Origin: Solen grandis
Taxonomy: Eukaryota > Mollusca > Bivalvia > Adapedonta > Solenidae
Length of the DNA: 64,000 bases
Direction: 5' to 3'
NCBI GenBank assembly: GCA_021229015.1
Contig: CM037781.1
Location: 34,950,759 to 35,014,758, forward strand
Part shown: positions 1 to 11,639 of the stretch, one piece after another
Numbering within the stretch: position 1 is the first letter of the stretch
How the letters are laid out: every line of letters starts with the position of its first letter
Position numbers and translations under genes: made by a program
The notes under the pieces: generated by a model
The model's database searches: none
What the model saw: only the letters and a program-made list of their open reading frames with translations
What the model was told of the DNA's origin: nothing

Positions 1-770
1 AGATCTTCCAAAACAGATGACTGTCTTAAAGGTTCATTAATTAATCCAGGAAAGGACAGATTAGTAACAACTTGTTTCAAAATTAATTTAAAAGAAAAAA
101 AATACAAAGTACTGGTCCATCCCATCAACTAGGATTGATAAAACAGAAAGTCTAAAGTAAAACTGAGAGTACTACAATGAGTACTACAATACACAAGTCT
201 AGTGAGAGCTAAATACTTGAAGTGCCCATGGTGACCTAAATATATATATATATATCTATCTATATACAAGGCTAGGCCGGATTTTCGTCCATTCATCACT
301 TAATAGAGGTATCAACAGGCCTTTAAATCCACTCTTCAGTATCAAATCTCAACAACTGTAAACCCACACATCTTCTCTCACTTTCTGTTAACATTACTAC
401 CCCAAAAATTTTAATTTTTTTAAATTTTGGAAACATAAGACTATTTTCCATCCATAAATAGTGTGTATTTCTATATTTAATATGGATTTATTCTAACTAG
501 GTTGGGTCTGATTTCTGTCCTGTGTCCATCCAGCTGAGGGCATTACTTATCAGCCAAACAGCTTAGGTCCATTTCAATGAAGTTTTTCGTACATACATAT
601 AGCAAATACTTGAGACTGACAAAAACACAAGCTTTAATGGAATGTTAAACATTCCCTTATCATTGTTCATACAGGAGACATATAAATACTCAGGTGTAGG
701 CGAAGAAATGTGACTTCCTACAGGATATGAGATATGCGGAAACAAGACTTAATAGGACAGCTTGAACAGC
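1..770. other. Non-coding, nothing recognised
   Basis: AT-rich sequence with a short (TA)n run near 241-255. No exon-like frame or repeat family identified. Confidence 0.5.
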
Positions 771-915
771 CTATCCTGCTGGCCGAGTGATTATGTGTAG
801 CCTCCATCTGGGGGGTTGTGGGTTTGATCTACTGCTAAAACATACCAAAGTAATTGTTATAAATTATACAGGTGGGTCCAATGTCAGGACAATGTGACTT
901 GATGTGATAGTACTT
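771..915 (+). mobile_element. SINE-A, truncated
   Basis: tRNA-like head (CTGGCCGAGTGATTATGTGT, GGTTGTGGGTTTGATC) followed by ACATACCAAAGTAATTG and GTCAGGACAATGTGACTTG. The tail is missing. Confidence 0.7.
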
Positions 916-938
916 ATATAATTATAGTGCATCTCATA

Positions 939-1143
939 TAACCCTTTCTCTCATATAGACTCATTTTGGCGCACTCAATAGGTACCACATAAAGCCTGAT
1001 CTGCAGAAAACCACAGTTAAACCTTACCAAATTTAATTATAAAGTCCTCATTTCCAGACCACTGGAGTTACTCGCAGGCTGATCTGGTTTTATGTTGTTC
1101 GCATAGGTCTTTTCATGGTTTCCTCTATGAGGGAAAGGGTTAA
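939..1143 (-). mobile_element. MITE-1 copy, internal deletion
   Basis: Reverse-oriented copy beginning ATAACCCTTTCTCTCATA and ending GAGGGAAAGGGTTAA. About 37 bases are missing, removing one arm of the central hairpin. It directly follows a SINE-A fragment. Confidence 0.85.
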
Positions 1144-2168
1144 ACAAAGTAAAAAAAAAGCTGAAATACTGTCAGTGGAATTTTTAACCAAGCAAACATT
1201 AATACAGTTTCACAGGTCATTAAGTTTTTTTATGATATTTGAACAAAACATAATAAAATTTGTCGGTGAAAAGAAATAACATAAATTTTATAGGAGTGAT
1301 TATCATAAACTAAATATTTCAAACACTTTACATATCTTTGTTTGACTCTCTAATATTATGTGTTTACTTGAAATTTTCCATAGCCAAGACATTTTGTGTT
1401 TTAGCCTTTGTTTCTTATAGTTCATTCATTTTTTAAAATAACCACCAATCTTACAGAATCTCTGCTTTAAGTCTTAAAAATGATCTTTCTCCAATGAAAT
1501 CAATTTATTGATAATTCCAGATATTTGATCAAGGTCACCTAAAGGTCAAGGTCAAAATTCAGTCTGTCATCTTGTCTAAAAAGACAAAAATATACATGAA
1601 AACGATAGCTCTCAAACTTACTGTATAGTCACATATGTATTAGTTCATTTTATTTCTGCCTACATATATAAATATAGGTCAAATTTCTACATTCATGGTA
1701 CAAAAAGTAAACCCCATTTTAGGCTGTTCATCATACCTTCCAGTGAATGACAGGTGAGCCTATATGTGCAAGACACTTGATCCTGTGTTCATGTACTCCA
1801 CCTCTAGCTTCCTGCTGGTTTATCAAATTATTCGATTTCTCTTTTTTTAATTAACGGACCATGATAGTTGTCCCCCTTGATAGAACATGACCAGTATTTC
1901 AGAGGTCAAAAACTGTTTGTAAATGTTTTTAAATTTGATAGCTTGCTCTTCAGGAAATCTTATGTCTCCTGAAAAAGCTTTGGGAGTTGAGTGTTTGTAA
2001 AATGTCATTAAATAACAGTTTTTTTATCAATAGGAACATGCAGATGGGCTAAAAAGCTTGTTTGTGGGCTTAGGTTGAGTGCCCACCAACTGTATTTCAG
2101 TCATTCAGGGACTTTGACTGTTATCACACAGTAGACAAAATTAATCATATATCATCCTGATACTGAAC
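1144..2168. other. Non-coding
   Basis: AT-rich. A short SINE-A tail-like phrase (GAGTGCCCACCAACTGTATT, TTCAGTCATTCAGG) at about 2080-2110. Otherwise nothing. Confidence 0.5.
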
Positions 2169-2410
2169 TTAACCCTTTCCCTCATAGAGGACACCATGAA
2201 AAGACCTATGCGAACAGCATAAATCCAGATCAGCCTGCGAGTAACTCGCAGGCTGATTAGGTTTTATGCTGTTCGCTGCTCCTCAGTGGTCTGGAAATGA
2301 AGATTTTGTAATTAAATTTGGTAAGGTTTAACTGTGGTTTTCTGCAGATCAGGCTTTATGTGGTACCTATTGAGTGCGTCAAAATGAGTCTATATGAGGG
2401 AAAGGGTTAA
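2169..2410 (+). mobile_element. MITE-1, full-length (242 bp)
   Basis: Reference copy of the family. It starts TTAACCCTTTCCCTCATA and ends with the complement TGAGGGAAAGGGTTAA. TTAA at both edges and a CCCTTT terminal motif resemble piggyBac-type ends, so it is probably a non-autonomous piggyBac-like MITE. A 65-nt central palindrome (two 31-nt arms with one mismatch and a TAA loop, around AGCCTGCGAGTAACTCGCAG) would fold into a strong hairpin. No coding capacity. The plus sense used here has the GAGGACACCATGAAAAGACC end on the left. Confidence 0.9.
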
Positions 2411-2439
2411 ACCTGCAGCAAAGTCTAGTAGCCACCGTT

Positions 2440-2790
2440 TTTTGGGACCTGAGTGGTTGACACTAATAGTGTCCTGGGATCCTAAGGACACCAAAAATTG
2501 GGAAGGGACTCCAGAGCTGATATGCCAGGGGTTCCGTCAAGTTACTTACTTTTCGATTACAAGTAAATTGAACAGACATATTAGTATCTTCTCCATTAAA
2601 CGTTCTTTTTAGTAACTCTCTTTGATAAAAATTATGGAACTTTTCAAGCAATGGTCTTACAAAAAAATCCATCCTATATATCCAAATTAAATGACAGGGA
2701 CTAATTTTCAGAGGCGACTCCTGAATTTCAAAGTGGGTGTTCCGTAGGGATACCCAGCTTAGATGTTAGTGTCAAACGCTGAAGGCCAGT
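2440..2790 (-). repeat. Dispersed repeat C
   Basis: About 350 bp. Phrases GACACTAATAGTGTCCTGGG, AAAAATTGGGAAGGGACTCC, GGGATACCCAGCTTAGATG. Other copies at 5215-5465, 43495-43835, 48300-48655 and 60030-60375. No terminal structure recognised. Confidence 0.65.
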
Positions 2791-3146
2791 GGTCATTACT
2801 ATGAGTTGCGAAGTGGAGACTGTAACTATAAAGCCCCAAGGTCCAGTGTTAATTTTGCAGGCTAGCAGAGACAGCTATGATGATATAACCGGATTCATGC
2901 AAAACTCTGTCATTTAGATATAAGGTATCCGACAGTCAAGTATCTAACACAACTTTGTCACCTACATGGTATCATAAAAACATTGGTGCAGTGTTCAAAG
3001 TCACTGAAGCAGAACAGCACCCAATACTTTACTTTCCATGGATACATGACATAAAATTTAACCCTGCCAATGAACTTATAAAACACTACAATTTAATGAC
3101 CTTATAACCTTTTTATATCTGATTACACATGTATTCGGTCACATAC

Positions 3147-3357
3147 TTAACCCTTACAATGTTGTGGCTGCACTTATGACTGCCTTTGCAACCAGTGCAG
3201 ACCAAGATCAGCCTGCAGGCCATACAGTCTGGTCATATAGTCTGCAGTGTTCACTATTCAGTCAATACATTTTCAGCAAACATTCCCATAAATATCTAAT
3301 GATACAGTCCAAAATAAAGAAAGTCTGATTAAAAATTTTACATGGTATAAGGGTTAA
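3147..3357 (+). mobile_element. MITE-2, 211-bp TTAA-flanked element
   Basis: Starts TTAACCCTTACAATGTTG and ends ATGGTATAAGGGTTAA, so it has short TTAA-type inverted ends distinct from MITE-1. The interior contains GACCAAGATCAGCCTGCAGG, a phrase that recurs inverted near 55620-55660. Its last bases were duplicated by the next element (3360-3587). Confidence 0.75.
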
Positions 3358-3359
3358 AT

Positions 3360-3587
3360 CAAAGGGGTCTTGCACGAAAGTTAGGTCATATTTCTCTATA
3401 TATAATACAAGGGATACTACTCATGATTGACCAAGATTCATACCCTCGTTGAAAAAATGCCAGTATCTCAGTCATTTATGATGGTATATTCATATTCTTT
3501 GCACCTATCGGTCAATCGCGAGTAGTATCCCTTGTATTATATAAAGTGATATATTTTATGACTTTCTTTTCGTGCCAGACTCCTTTG
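3360..3587. mobile_element. MITE-3, 228-bp long-inverted-repeat element with 8-bp target duplication
   Basis: Terminal repeats start CAAAGGGGTCTTGCACGAAA (left) and CAAAGGAGTCTGGCACGAAA (right, complement). Complementarity continues inward in blocks for about 80 bases (AATACAAGGGATACTACTC, ATTGACC). It is flanked by GGTTAAAT at 3352-3359 and 3588-3595. An 8-bp duplication is typical of hAT-type elements. Non-coding. Confidence 0.85.
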
Positions 3588-3999
3588 GGTTAAATATATC
3601 AGACAGTGTCATGAAACATTTTGTATCTGAAAGATATTGTCAGTGACTGATGCTTTTGTTGGTAACTTAAACCACTTAGCCACAGAGGTCCCCTAAATTT
3701 CAGCTTGATTAGAGTCAATATAAAATTTGTTTGATGTTAAACTGGGTTATAATGATATGCAGTTGAAAGTACAGAACAGCCTGGTGATGGAACTCAATGG
3801 CCAACCAAGTATAAAACTTGATACAAAGTGTCAGATTTTGTCCTATTTTTTTTTTCCTTCTGACATTGAGCCAGTTTTTCCTCCAAGCCATAATGGTCAA
3901 GTGGGATGAAGAAGGGTTTACCTGTGCTGGATCCAATACAGTCATTTCATTGGTTACTTAAATTATTCAGGATCTTGAGCCAATCGAAATGCAATTTCA

Positions 4000-4608
4000 A
4001 AAAACATAAACAAGAAAGTCAGTAGAACTGACAGATGCTCCCCGAAGAACGTCATTGTTACAAATAAGGCATTGGTCAATGGGTAGGAGGATATGTTGAA
4101 ATCCCCATTCCTTAATCATATCTATTCTCCTCATCAGATGAGATGTTTTACCAACTCTAATTTGGAGACTTAGTAACAGTTTACTATTTAATATGATAAT
4201 ACGTGTTACTCATCAGATCTTTCATTGATTTTTTTAAAGTTTTTATACTACTAAAAATTAAGTCATACATCTCAATGTGTGCTCATATCAAAGAGGTTAA
4301 CCAACACTCTTGACATATGACTGGATATTTGAAATAGTGTATAATAATTTATAAGCCCGGACAAGAATCATGCAATATGTACTATAGGCCGAAAAGTCAA
4401 TGGGCCATAACTCTGTGAAAAATTTAGGAATTGGGTCATGCTGACGATATGCGCATCTCCTCTTGGTAATAAAGCTTCCCATAAAGTTTCGTTGAATTCA
4501 AGCCGTTAGTTCCTGAGAAATAGTCCGGACAAGGAAAGTGTGACGGATGGACGGACGGACGGACGAAGCGGCGACTATATGCGTCACCATCGGTGAGTAT
4601 AAAAAAAC
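4000..4608. mobile_element. About 600-bp pearl-like insertion with ACGG microsatellite
   Basis: Opens ACAAGAAAGTCAGTAGAACTGACAGATGC in two pieces around 4010-4040, and carries GACGGATGG plus GGACGGACGG repeats at 4541-4565 near the right end, followed by GAAGCGGCGACTATATGC. The counterpart region at about 9350 runs straight from GCAATTTCA to CCAGATTATCA, so this is an insertion in one copy. ACGG microsatellites near one end are typical of bivalve pearl/Helentron-type elements. Confidence 0.65.
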
Positions 4609-5214
4609 ACCAGAATTATCAACACCATGAAGAGAAACTGAATGGATGAGAAAATATTTGAATGTCTAATGATGACCACCCTATGTTTGCCTCAATTTGA
4701 GACCTGTACATCCATCCATCCATATATTTTATCTATCTGTCTGTCCATTCAACCACCATATAAGCATGTATATCTAGATACAGATTTTAAGGATAGTTCA
4801 AGCACATAATTAAACAATACAATTGTTGATATTGTTATATTGTCTAAAGATGATTCACTGCAGCTACTCTCCAAACAATAAAACGGAAAATATTTATATT
4901 TCTATCAAGACACATTTTTTCATAAAATTTATTTACATCATTTGTCTATATGATGTGATCAAAATATAAGGATGTTAAATCTAATTAAAAACATAGTTAT
5001 GAGAAAAATGCATGTTTTGCCAAGCAATTCTAAAGTAAGGAAGCAATTTTAAAATATAAAATCAACATACTGTTTTACCAGGGTTAATAAAATCCTACTG
5101 ATGGTTATTCAGTTTCTGAGACCCTCTTTGACTTACATTGCATCATGTCATACACAAGTTCCAGGCAATCATTAATGGCACCATGCAGTCAAAAACTTCA
5201 TTTATTATCCTGAC

Positions 5215-5465
5215 ACTAAAAGTTTTAGCCAGGTATCCCAACTGAACACCTGCTTTGAAATTCATTAGTCCCTTCTAAAAATTAAAAGACCTTGTTGCGT
5301 CATTTGATCATATAAAACAGCTTTATTTGCATAATCAATGGTCAAAACATTATGATTAATTTTTTTTTATATTAAAGTAAGTGTCCCAACGGAGCACCTC
5401 TGGCATGTCAATTCTGGAGTCCCTTCCCCAATTATTGGTGTGTTGACTGCTGCCAACGCAAGGCT
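5215..5465 (+). repeat. Dispersed repeat C
   Basis: GCCAGGTATCCCAACTGAAC, GCTTTGAAATTCATTAGTCCC, GCATGTCAATTCTGGAGTCC. Confidence 0.65.
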
Positions 5466-5585
5466 AATCAATTTTGGCTCAAATTCCATTGACCCTGTAA
5501 TAACTTACTTAAGTCTAAGAAATTATGACTTAAATACTTTCATTGTTCTTAATGATTCTCATTAAAAGATACCTAAATGTTTTCA

Positions 5586-5588
<3 letters not shown>

Positions 5589-5623
<35 letters not shown>
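5589..5623. repeat. (AT)n microsatellite
   Basis: About 17 AT units. The run is missing in the damaged counterpart near 10170. Confidence 0.95.
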
Positions 5624-5629
<6 letters not shown>

Positions 5630-6304
5630 CTGTGACTTTATCAAGGTGATCATTCATGTCAAGTTAGGCATGAACTTCAGGGTTTTCATTATTAACTGAT
5701 TGCAGATCAAAATCAAAGGTTTAAATCAAACAAAAATAGGTTATTTTTGGCAATATCTTAAGTTTTCAATGTCCAAAGTCCCCCTTGACCCATGGCCAAA
5801 TGGGCTGTTTTTCCAAACAATTCTGTGGTTTTATTATTACTGAAAACTCTGGAACTTGTATATTACATACAACAGGAAAGGTTGAACGAGTTTCTACTTC
5901 ACCTAAGAATTAAATTAAACATCTAAGGGTTTTTTCCTCCTTTATCCTTGGCCATTCATATGTCACAGTCTACCCCTCTGAAAATGTCATTAACCCTTTA
6001 CTTTACCCCATGAATAATCATGTACAAATTTTTCCAGAAAAAAAAGGCCTGAGCGCTAAGTATTGTTGTGGACTTCAAGCCTGGAATTATAAATTCTGAT
6101 ATAGCAGAACATCAAGCTGCAGGGGAACTTAACACTGGTAATGTCAGAGTTCATTTTCCCTTGACCTCCTGACCTTCTAGCTACAGGATAGACCATCTAA
6201 TCATAAGGCCACTGAGACCATATCAGACATTAACAGTGCATGAATTATAAACAACACATGCGTCACAATAGGCTAATACTGACCTATTATCATCAAAGTA
6301 TACC

Positions 6305-6531
6305 TTAACCCTTTCCCTCATAGAGGACACCATTAAAAGACCTATGCAAACAGCATAAAACCAGATCAGCCTGCTGATCAGGTTTTATGCTGTTTGCTGC
6401 TCCTCAGTGGTCTGGAAATGAGGATTTTGTAATTAAATTTGGTAAGGTTTAACTGTGGTTTTCTGCAGATCAGGCTTTATGTGGTACCTACTGAGTGTGT
6501 CAAAATGAGTCTATATGAGGGAAAGCGTTAA
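6305..6531 (+). mobile_element. MITE-1 copy lacking one hairpin arm
   Basis: TTAA to TTAA, 227 bp. The segment from the loop through part of one arm is deleted, so the central hairpin is shortened. The right end reads GAGGGAAAGCGTTAA. The terminal TTAA is shared with an adjoining TTAA-type element (6528 onward). Confidence 0.85.
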
Positions 6532-6695
6532 GGTAATCCATCCATCATTAAATTGCGATCATGGTCCATCAAGTGTGGCAGCTGCCTTTGTAGACTTTGA
6601 GTAAAAGGGTCTATAACTCCAAGTCAATGGATGCTTGCATCTGCATGGAAGTCTTTTAAAGCATTTGAAGGACTTATATATAATTTAATAGTGGA
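6528..6695. mobile_element. MITE-4 fragment adjoining MITE-1
   Basis: TTAAGGTAATCCATCCATCA followed by the same interior phrases as 35052-35257. The far inverted repeat is missing after GCATTTGAAGGACTT. It shares its left TTAA with the right end of the MITE-1 at 6305-6531. Confidence 0.65.
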
Positions 6696-6769
6696 ATGAA
6701 TACCTAAATATGAACACAAGTATCTGTTCTTTTTTTTTGTGTGTGTGTTTTTTGTTTGTTTTTGTTTTT

Positions 6770-6935
6770 GGGGGTTTAACATCCCACTGACAATATTTCA
6801 GTCATTAAAAGAGAATGATGATGTCTACTCTAGACAGACATAGTATCACACTAGAGATATGTGGCATGATACCACACCCAGTCATATTATCCTGACCTGA
6901 CCTGGAACTACCTTTATACTGAACACCAAGTAAGG
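6770..6935 (-). mobile_element. SINE-A, tail and body part
   Basis: Reads GGGTTTAACATCCCACTGAC, ATTTCAGTCATT, ATGTGGCATGATACCACACC, CCTGGAACTACC in reverse sense. A damaged counterpart is at about 11090-11240. Confidence 0.7.
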
Positions 6936-7629
6936 GAATTATACAGTATCTGTTGTACTTTAGAGTAAACATGCAGACATACAGTAACCAAATATTTTCC
7001 CAGGACAGAAATAAATCTCCGGTTGTGATCTTAAGATAAAGATGAGATTCAACCATCTTCAAAGTGAATTAATGTCCCTCATCCACAAGTCATCTTTAAT
7101 CATTACTACCAGTACTGACATGCCTCTGTACCTATCCAATCAAACATCCCGGAAGTGAATCTGGATTATCAGTGACTTACTTTCCTATATTCTCCATCAT
7201 ATCATGCTGAGCCCCCCCCCCCTCGCCCGGATATCACTTTTACCTGGGTATTCACCCCTTCTGTGTATTATCATCATGGTGATTTATTTTAATTAAAACT
7301 GAAAAGTACAGATGGATGGAAACAATGACTCATCTATCTGCCTTACAGTTATCATGAGCTGGTACAATGTATGTACAAATCTACTAGATTAGAAATAGCA
7401 TGTTTGTATGAACAAGTGCATTTGTGCTGAGGGTACCACTGTATTATAATGTGTGGAAACAAATATAAAAATATTTTTACTCATTTGAACTATTATTAAG
7501 AACTATTTTTTTCCTGTAGTTTCCATTTTTTCCATATAGGTATAATTACATGCCATGTCCAATTCTTGTACTGACTAGAGATCTAGACAATTTCTGTGTA
7601 ATTTACAGGATGATTGAGTCAGAAGCAGA

Positions 7630-8375
7630 ATATATGTGAGGCAGATTTAACTGAGCCAGTCTAAGATCAAGGTACAGTATCATATAAGGTAGATTTAACT
7701 GAGCCAGTCTAAGATCAAGGTACAGTATCATATAAGGTAGACTTAATTGAGCCAGTCTAAGATCAAGGTACAGTATCATATAAGATAGATTTAATCGAGC
7801 CAGTCTAAGATCAAGGTACAGTATCATATAAGGTAGATTTAACTGAGCCAGTCTAAGATCAAGGTACAGTATCATATAAGATAGATTTAACTGAGCCAGT
7901 CTAAGATCAAGGTACAGTATCATATAAGGTAGACTTAATTGAGCCAGTCTAAGATCAAGGTACAGTATCATATAAGATAGATTTAATCGAGCCAGTCTAA
8001 GATCAAGGTACAGTATCATATAAGATAGATTTAATTGAGCCAGTCTAAGATCAAGGTACAGTATCATATAAGGTAGATTTAATTGAGCCAGTCTAAGATC
8101 AAGGTACCGTCTCATATAAGATAGATTTAATTGAGCCAGTCTAAGATCAAGGTACAGTATCATATAAGGTAGACTTAATTGAGCCAGTCTAAGATCAAGG
8201 TACAGTATCATAAGGTAGAATTAATTGAGCCAATCTGAGATCAAGGTACAGTATCATAAGGTAGAATTAATTGAGCCACAGTTTGAAATTCAGTATCATA
8301 AGGTAGAATTAATTGAGCCACAGTCTAAGATCAAGATACAGTATCAAGGTAGATTTAATTAAAGCCAGTCAGTCC
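7630..8375. repeat. 48-bp tandem repeat (minisatellite)
   Basis: Unit GAGCCAGTCTAAGATCAAGG + TACAGTATCATATAAGGTAG + ATTTAACT, about 12 clean units to 8200, then three to four shorter diverged units to 8375. Two unit variants alternate (AAGGTAGACTTAATT and AAGATAGATTTAATC), suggesting higher-order duplication. 48 is divisible by three, so the antisense frame of 202 codons is open (16-residue period). This is repeat geometry, not coding evidence. Confidence 0.95.
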
Positions 8376-8609
8376 AATTCAGGTAACAGTATATATAGGT
8401 TCAGGGCTCATTGTTATAGGATATCGAAGTCAATATTTCTCATACACAACTTGACCTACATTGGTAAGTAAAAAATTGGTGCAGTGTTCCAAGTCTGAGG
8501 ACAGACCCGAGTCTTTACTTCTCCATGGATACATGAATAATTAACCCGCAATGAATTTAGAACAAAATGGTAATGACTATACTTTTTAACTATTAACATG
8601 TATTCGTCA

Positions 8610-8990
8610 CATACTCAACCCGTTTATACAATTTTAGGCGCATTTTAGATGCTTTGCAACAGTGCAGCCAAGCAGCTGAGGATAAGTTGGAATAGTCTGA
8701 GTGTTTCACTATTCATCAATCTTTCAGAAAGCATTTTACTTAATACAATGATACAGTCAAATAAAAAAGCCTGATAAAAATTGTACATGGTGGGTTAAAT
8801 CAAGGTCTGCACCAAAGTTGGGTCAAAATTCTTATATATATACAAGGAACATCAGTTGACAAGTTTCATACCGTTGAAATCCAGATCTAGTTTGAATGAG
8901 ATCATATTCTTTGCACTATCGTCATGTGAGTATTCCCTTGTATTATAAAGTGAGTGATATTTATGACTATTTTCGTGCAAACCCTTAATA
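8610..8990. mobile_element. Degraded copies of MITE-2 and MITE-3 in the damaged duplicate
   Basis: Order and phrases match 3147-3587 (AACCCGTTTATACAATTTTA, ACATGGTGGGTTAAATCAA, GTATTCCCTTGTATTATA), but with many one- to ten-base losses. The terminal repeats can no longer pair well. Confidence 0.65.
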
Positions 8991-10740
8991 TTATCAGACA
9001 GTGCATGAAACTTTGTATCTGAAGATATTGTCATGTGTGCTTTTGTTGGTAATTAAACCATCTAACAAGCCTATAATTTCAGTTGATTAGAGTCAATAAA
9101 ATTTGTTATGTTAACTGGTAATAATATGCAGTTGAAAGTACAGAACAGCCTGGTGATGGAACTGAATGGCCAAAAGTTAAAACTTATACAAGAGTTCAGA
9201 TGTTATCTATTTTTTTTTCCTTCCGAACTGGCCGTTCCTCAAGCATCTTGGTAAGTGGGAATGAAATTAAAAGTGTTTACTGTGCTGGCCAACAGCATTT
9301 CATTGGTTCTTCAAAATATCAGGTTTGGCCATGAAATGCAATTTCACTACAGCCAGATTATCACATGGAGTAACTGATGGATGGAAAATTTTGAATGTAA
9401 AATGTGACCACCCTATGTGCCTCAATTGAGACCTGGTACATCACCACATGAAGTTTTATCTACTGTTGTCCATAAACCCTATAAGCATGTATTGTGAGAT
9501 ACAGATTTAAGGAATATTTCAAGCACAAAAAAACAATTAAGTTGTTGATATTTGGTATATTCATATAAGTATTCACGCAGCTACTTAAGACATATAAAAC
9601 GACAATTTTATTTTTGAACACATGTGTTTATAAAGTTATTCAATTTTGTCTACTATGTGATAAATTAAGGATTTCTATAATCATGTTAATGGGGAAAAAT
9701 GATGTTTTGCCAGGCTTTAAAGTAAGGAAGATTTAAATATATCCAATGTTTGGTTAATAATCTTGAGGGTTATTCATTTCTGAGATCTTTGACTTACATT
9801 GCATCATGTCATACACAGATATCAGAAACTAAATGGCACAGTTGCAGTCAAAATTATTTATTAGTTGGACACTAAAAGTTTTAGCAGTGTCAACTGAAAC
9901 CGCTTTGAATTATTAGTGCCTTCTAAAAATAAAAGACCTGTTGGTTTTGTCAAAACATGCTTTTGTGCATAATCAGATGTCTAAGTATGAAATTTCTTTA
10001 ATATAGAAAGTAGTGCCCAACAGCACCGATCTGGCATGTAATTCTGGATCTTCCCCTTATGGTGTTATGGAAGAAGCTATCATTAAATTCATGACCTGAA
10101 TAATCTTAAGTCGAAGAAATTATGACTAAAACTCATGCAATGATATCTTTAAAAAGATACCTAAATGTTTTATTATATGAAATAATTACTAACAATATGT
10201 CTATCAGGTGATCATCAGCAATTTGCATTGAATTCAGTTTTTAGTAATCAGTTGCAGAAAATGTTTAAAGCAAACAAATATAAATTTGGGCAAACTAAGT
10301 TAAGTCCAAAGGCCCCTTGACCATGGCAGGGTGTTTTTCAAACAATTGGTTATAAGCGAAAACTCTGAACTGGTATATACATACAAGAAAGGGAGGTTTC
10401 CATGTTACTTAAGAATTAAACATGCTTCTAAATTGTTTCTCCTATGCTTGCATTCATATGTTCACAAATCTTCCCTTAGAAAATGTCAATTAACCCTTTA
10501 CTTTACCCCATGAATAATCATGCAAATTTTGAAAATAAGGTAAACCAAATTGTTGTGATTCAACCCTGGATTATAAATTCTGATATGCAGAACATAAATC
10601 AAATTACACTGGTAAGTCAGAGTCATTTCCCTATGACTTTGTAATGATAGAAATCTATCAAAGGCTGGCCATATCAGACTTAGGCATAATTATATAACCA
10701 CATGCTTCAAATGGCTAATCTGACCTATTTCATCAATAAT

Positions 10741-10915
10741 ACCTTTCCCTATTAGAGGAACCAGAAAATTTGACCTATGCAAACAGCATAAAACCAATCA
10801 CCCTGCTGATCAATGGTTTGAGTCCTCATGTGGTCTGAAAGGATTGTAATTAATTGTTAAGGTTAATGATTCCAGATAGGCTTTATTAATATGTTCAGAG
10901 TCTTAGGGGAAGGTT
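10741..10915 (+). mobile_element. Degraded MITE-1 copy (counterpart of 6305-6531)
   Basis: Recognisable pieces (CCTTTCCCTATTAGAGG, GACCTATGCAAACAGCATAA, CCCTGCTGATCA) separated by many small deletions. It sits at the corresponding place in the damaged second copy of 2.9-7.4 kb. Confidence 0.7.
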
Positions 10916-11639
10916 AGGTAATCCATCATCATTTAAATGCATCAGTCATCAAAGTGGGCAGCTCCTTTGTAATAGGGAAAGGGTTATAACTCAAGCAATA
11001 TGATGCACGCGGTGTCTAAACATGTTAAGGATCTTAAAAAAGTGATGATTATAAATAACACAGTACGTTTTGGGTGTAGTTTGTTCGCTTTTGTTTTGTT
11101 AAATCCATAAAATCATCATAAAGGGCATAATGTCTACTCTAACAGCATAGTAACCACAGAGATATTCATGATAACACCCATCATATATCCTGGACCTGCC
11201 TGAATTTCATCAAACCAGTATAGAATTAGTACAGTAAGTTTATTTAAGCTAAACATCACATACAGTACCAATATTGGTAAATATGGTTGGTATCTAAGAT
11301 ATAAGATAATTCACCTCTTCAATGTTAATGGTCTTACAGCAAGTCATCTTAAATCTTCATACAGTACGGGAGATGTCCCTGACCTATCAATCAAAATCCA
11401 AGTAATTGGATATAGGAGGTCTAATCTATCATATATGTAAGCGCACCCCCTGCAGGATATCACAAGGTTTAAACCCTTCGTGTATTAGCAGCATAGTGTA
11501 GATTATTTTAATAAAACTGAAAAGACAGATGGATGGAAACCTGATTCTTTATCCCCCCTAACATTTCATGCTGGTACAAGTATTAAATTAAAGAAGATGT
11601 TTGTATGAAAAGGTAGTTAATGGCCAGGGGTTAAAGATA

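Larger units (their letters stand above)
2920..7440 (+). repeat. Clean copy of a 4.5-kb duplicated segment
   Basis: Collinear with 8420-11640. Anchors: GTTGAAAGTACAGAACAGCC (3761/9131), CATTGCATCATGTCATACAC (5139/9797), ACTTTACCCCATGAATAATC (6000/10500), CAGATGGATGGAAAC (7310/11526), plus MITE-2, MITE-3, MITE-1 and a SINE-A in the same order. Same orientation, separated by the 48-bp array. Confidence 0.85.

Noticed and set aside
2232..2296. Intrinsic terminator or stand-alone ncRNA hairpin
   Set aside because: The hairpin is the centre of MITE-1 and recurs in every full-length copy, so it belongs to the element.
7603..8211. 202-codon minus-strand frame with a 16-residue repeat
   Set aside because: It exists only because a 48-bp tandem array has a period divisible by three. 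No splice or initiation context, and it lies next to unreliable sequence.
7630..8375. CRISPR-like array
   Set aside because: Units are contiguous with no unique spacers, and the DNA is animal.
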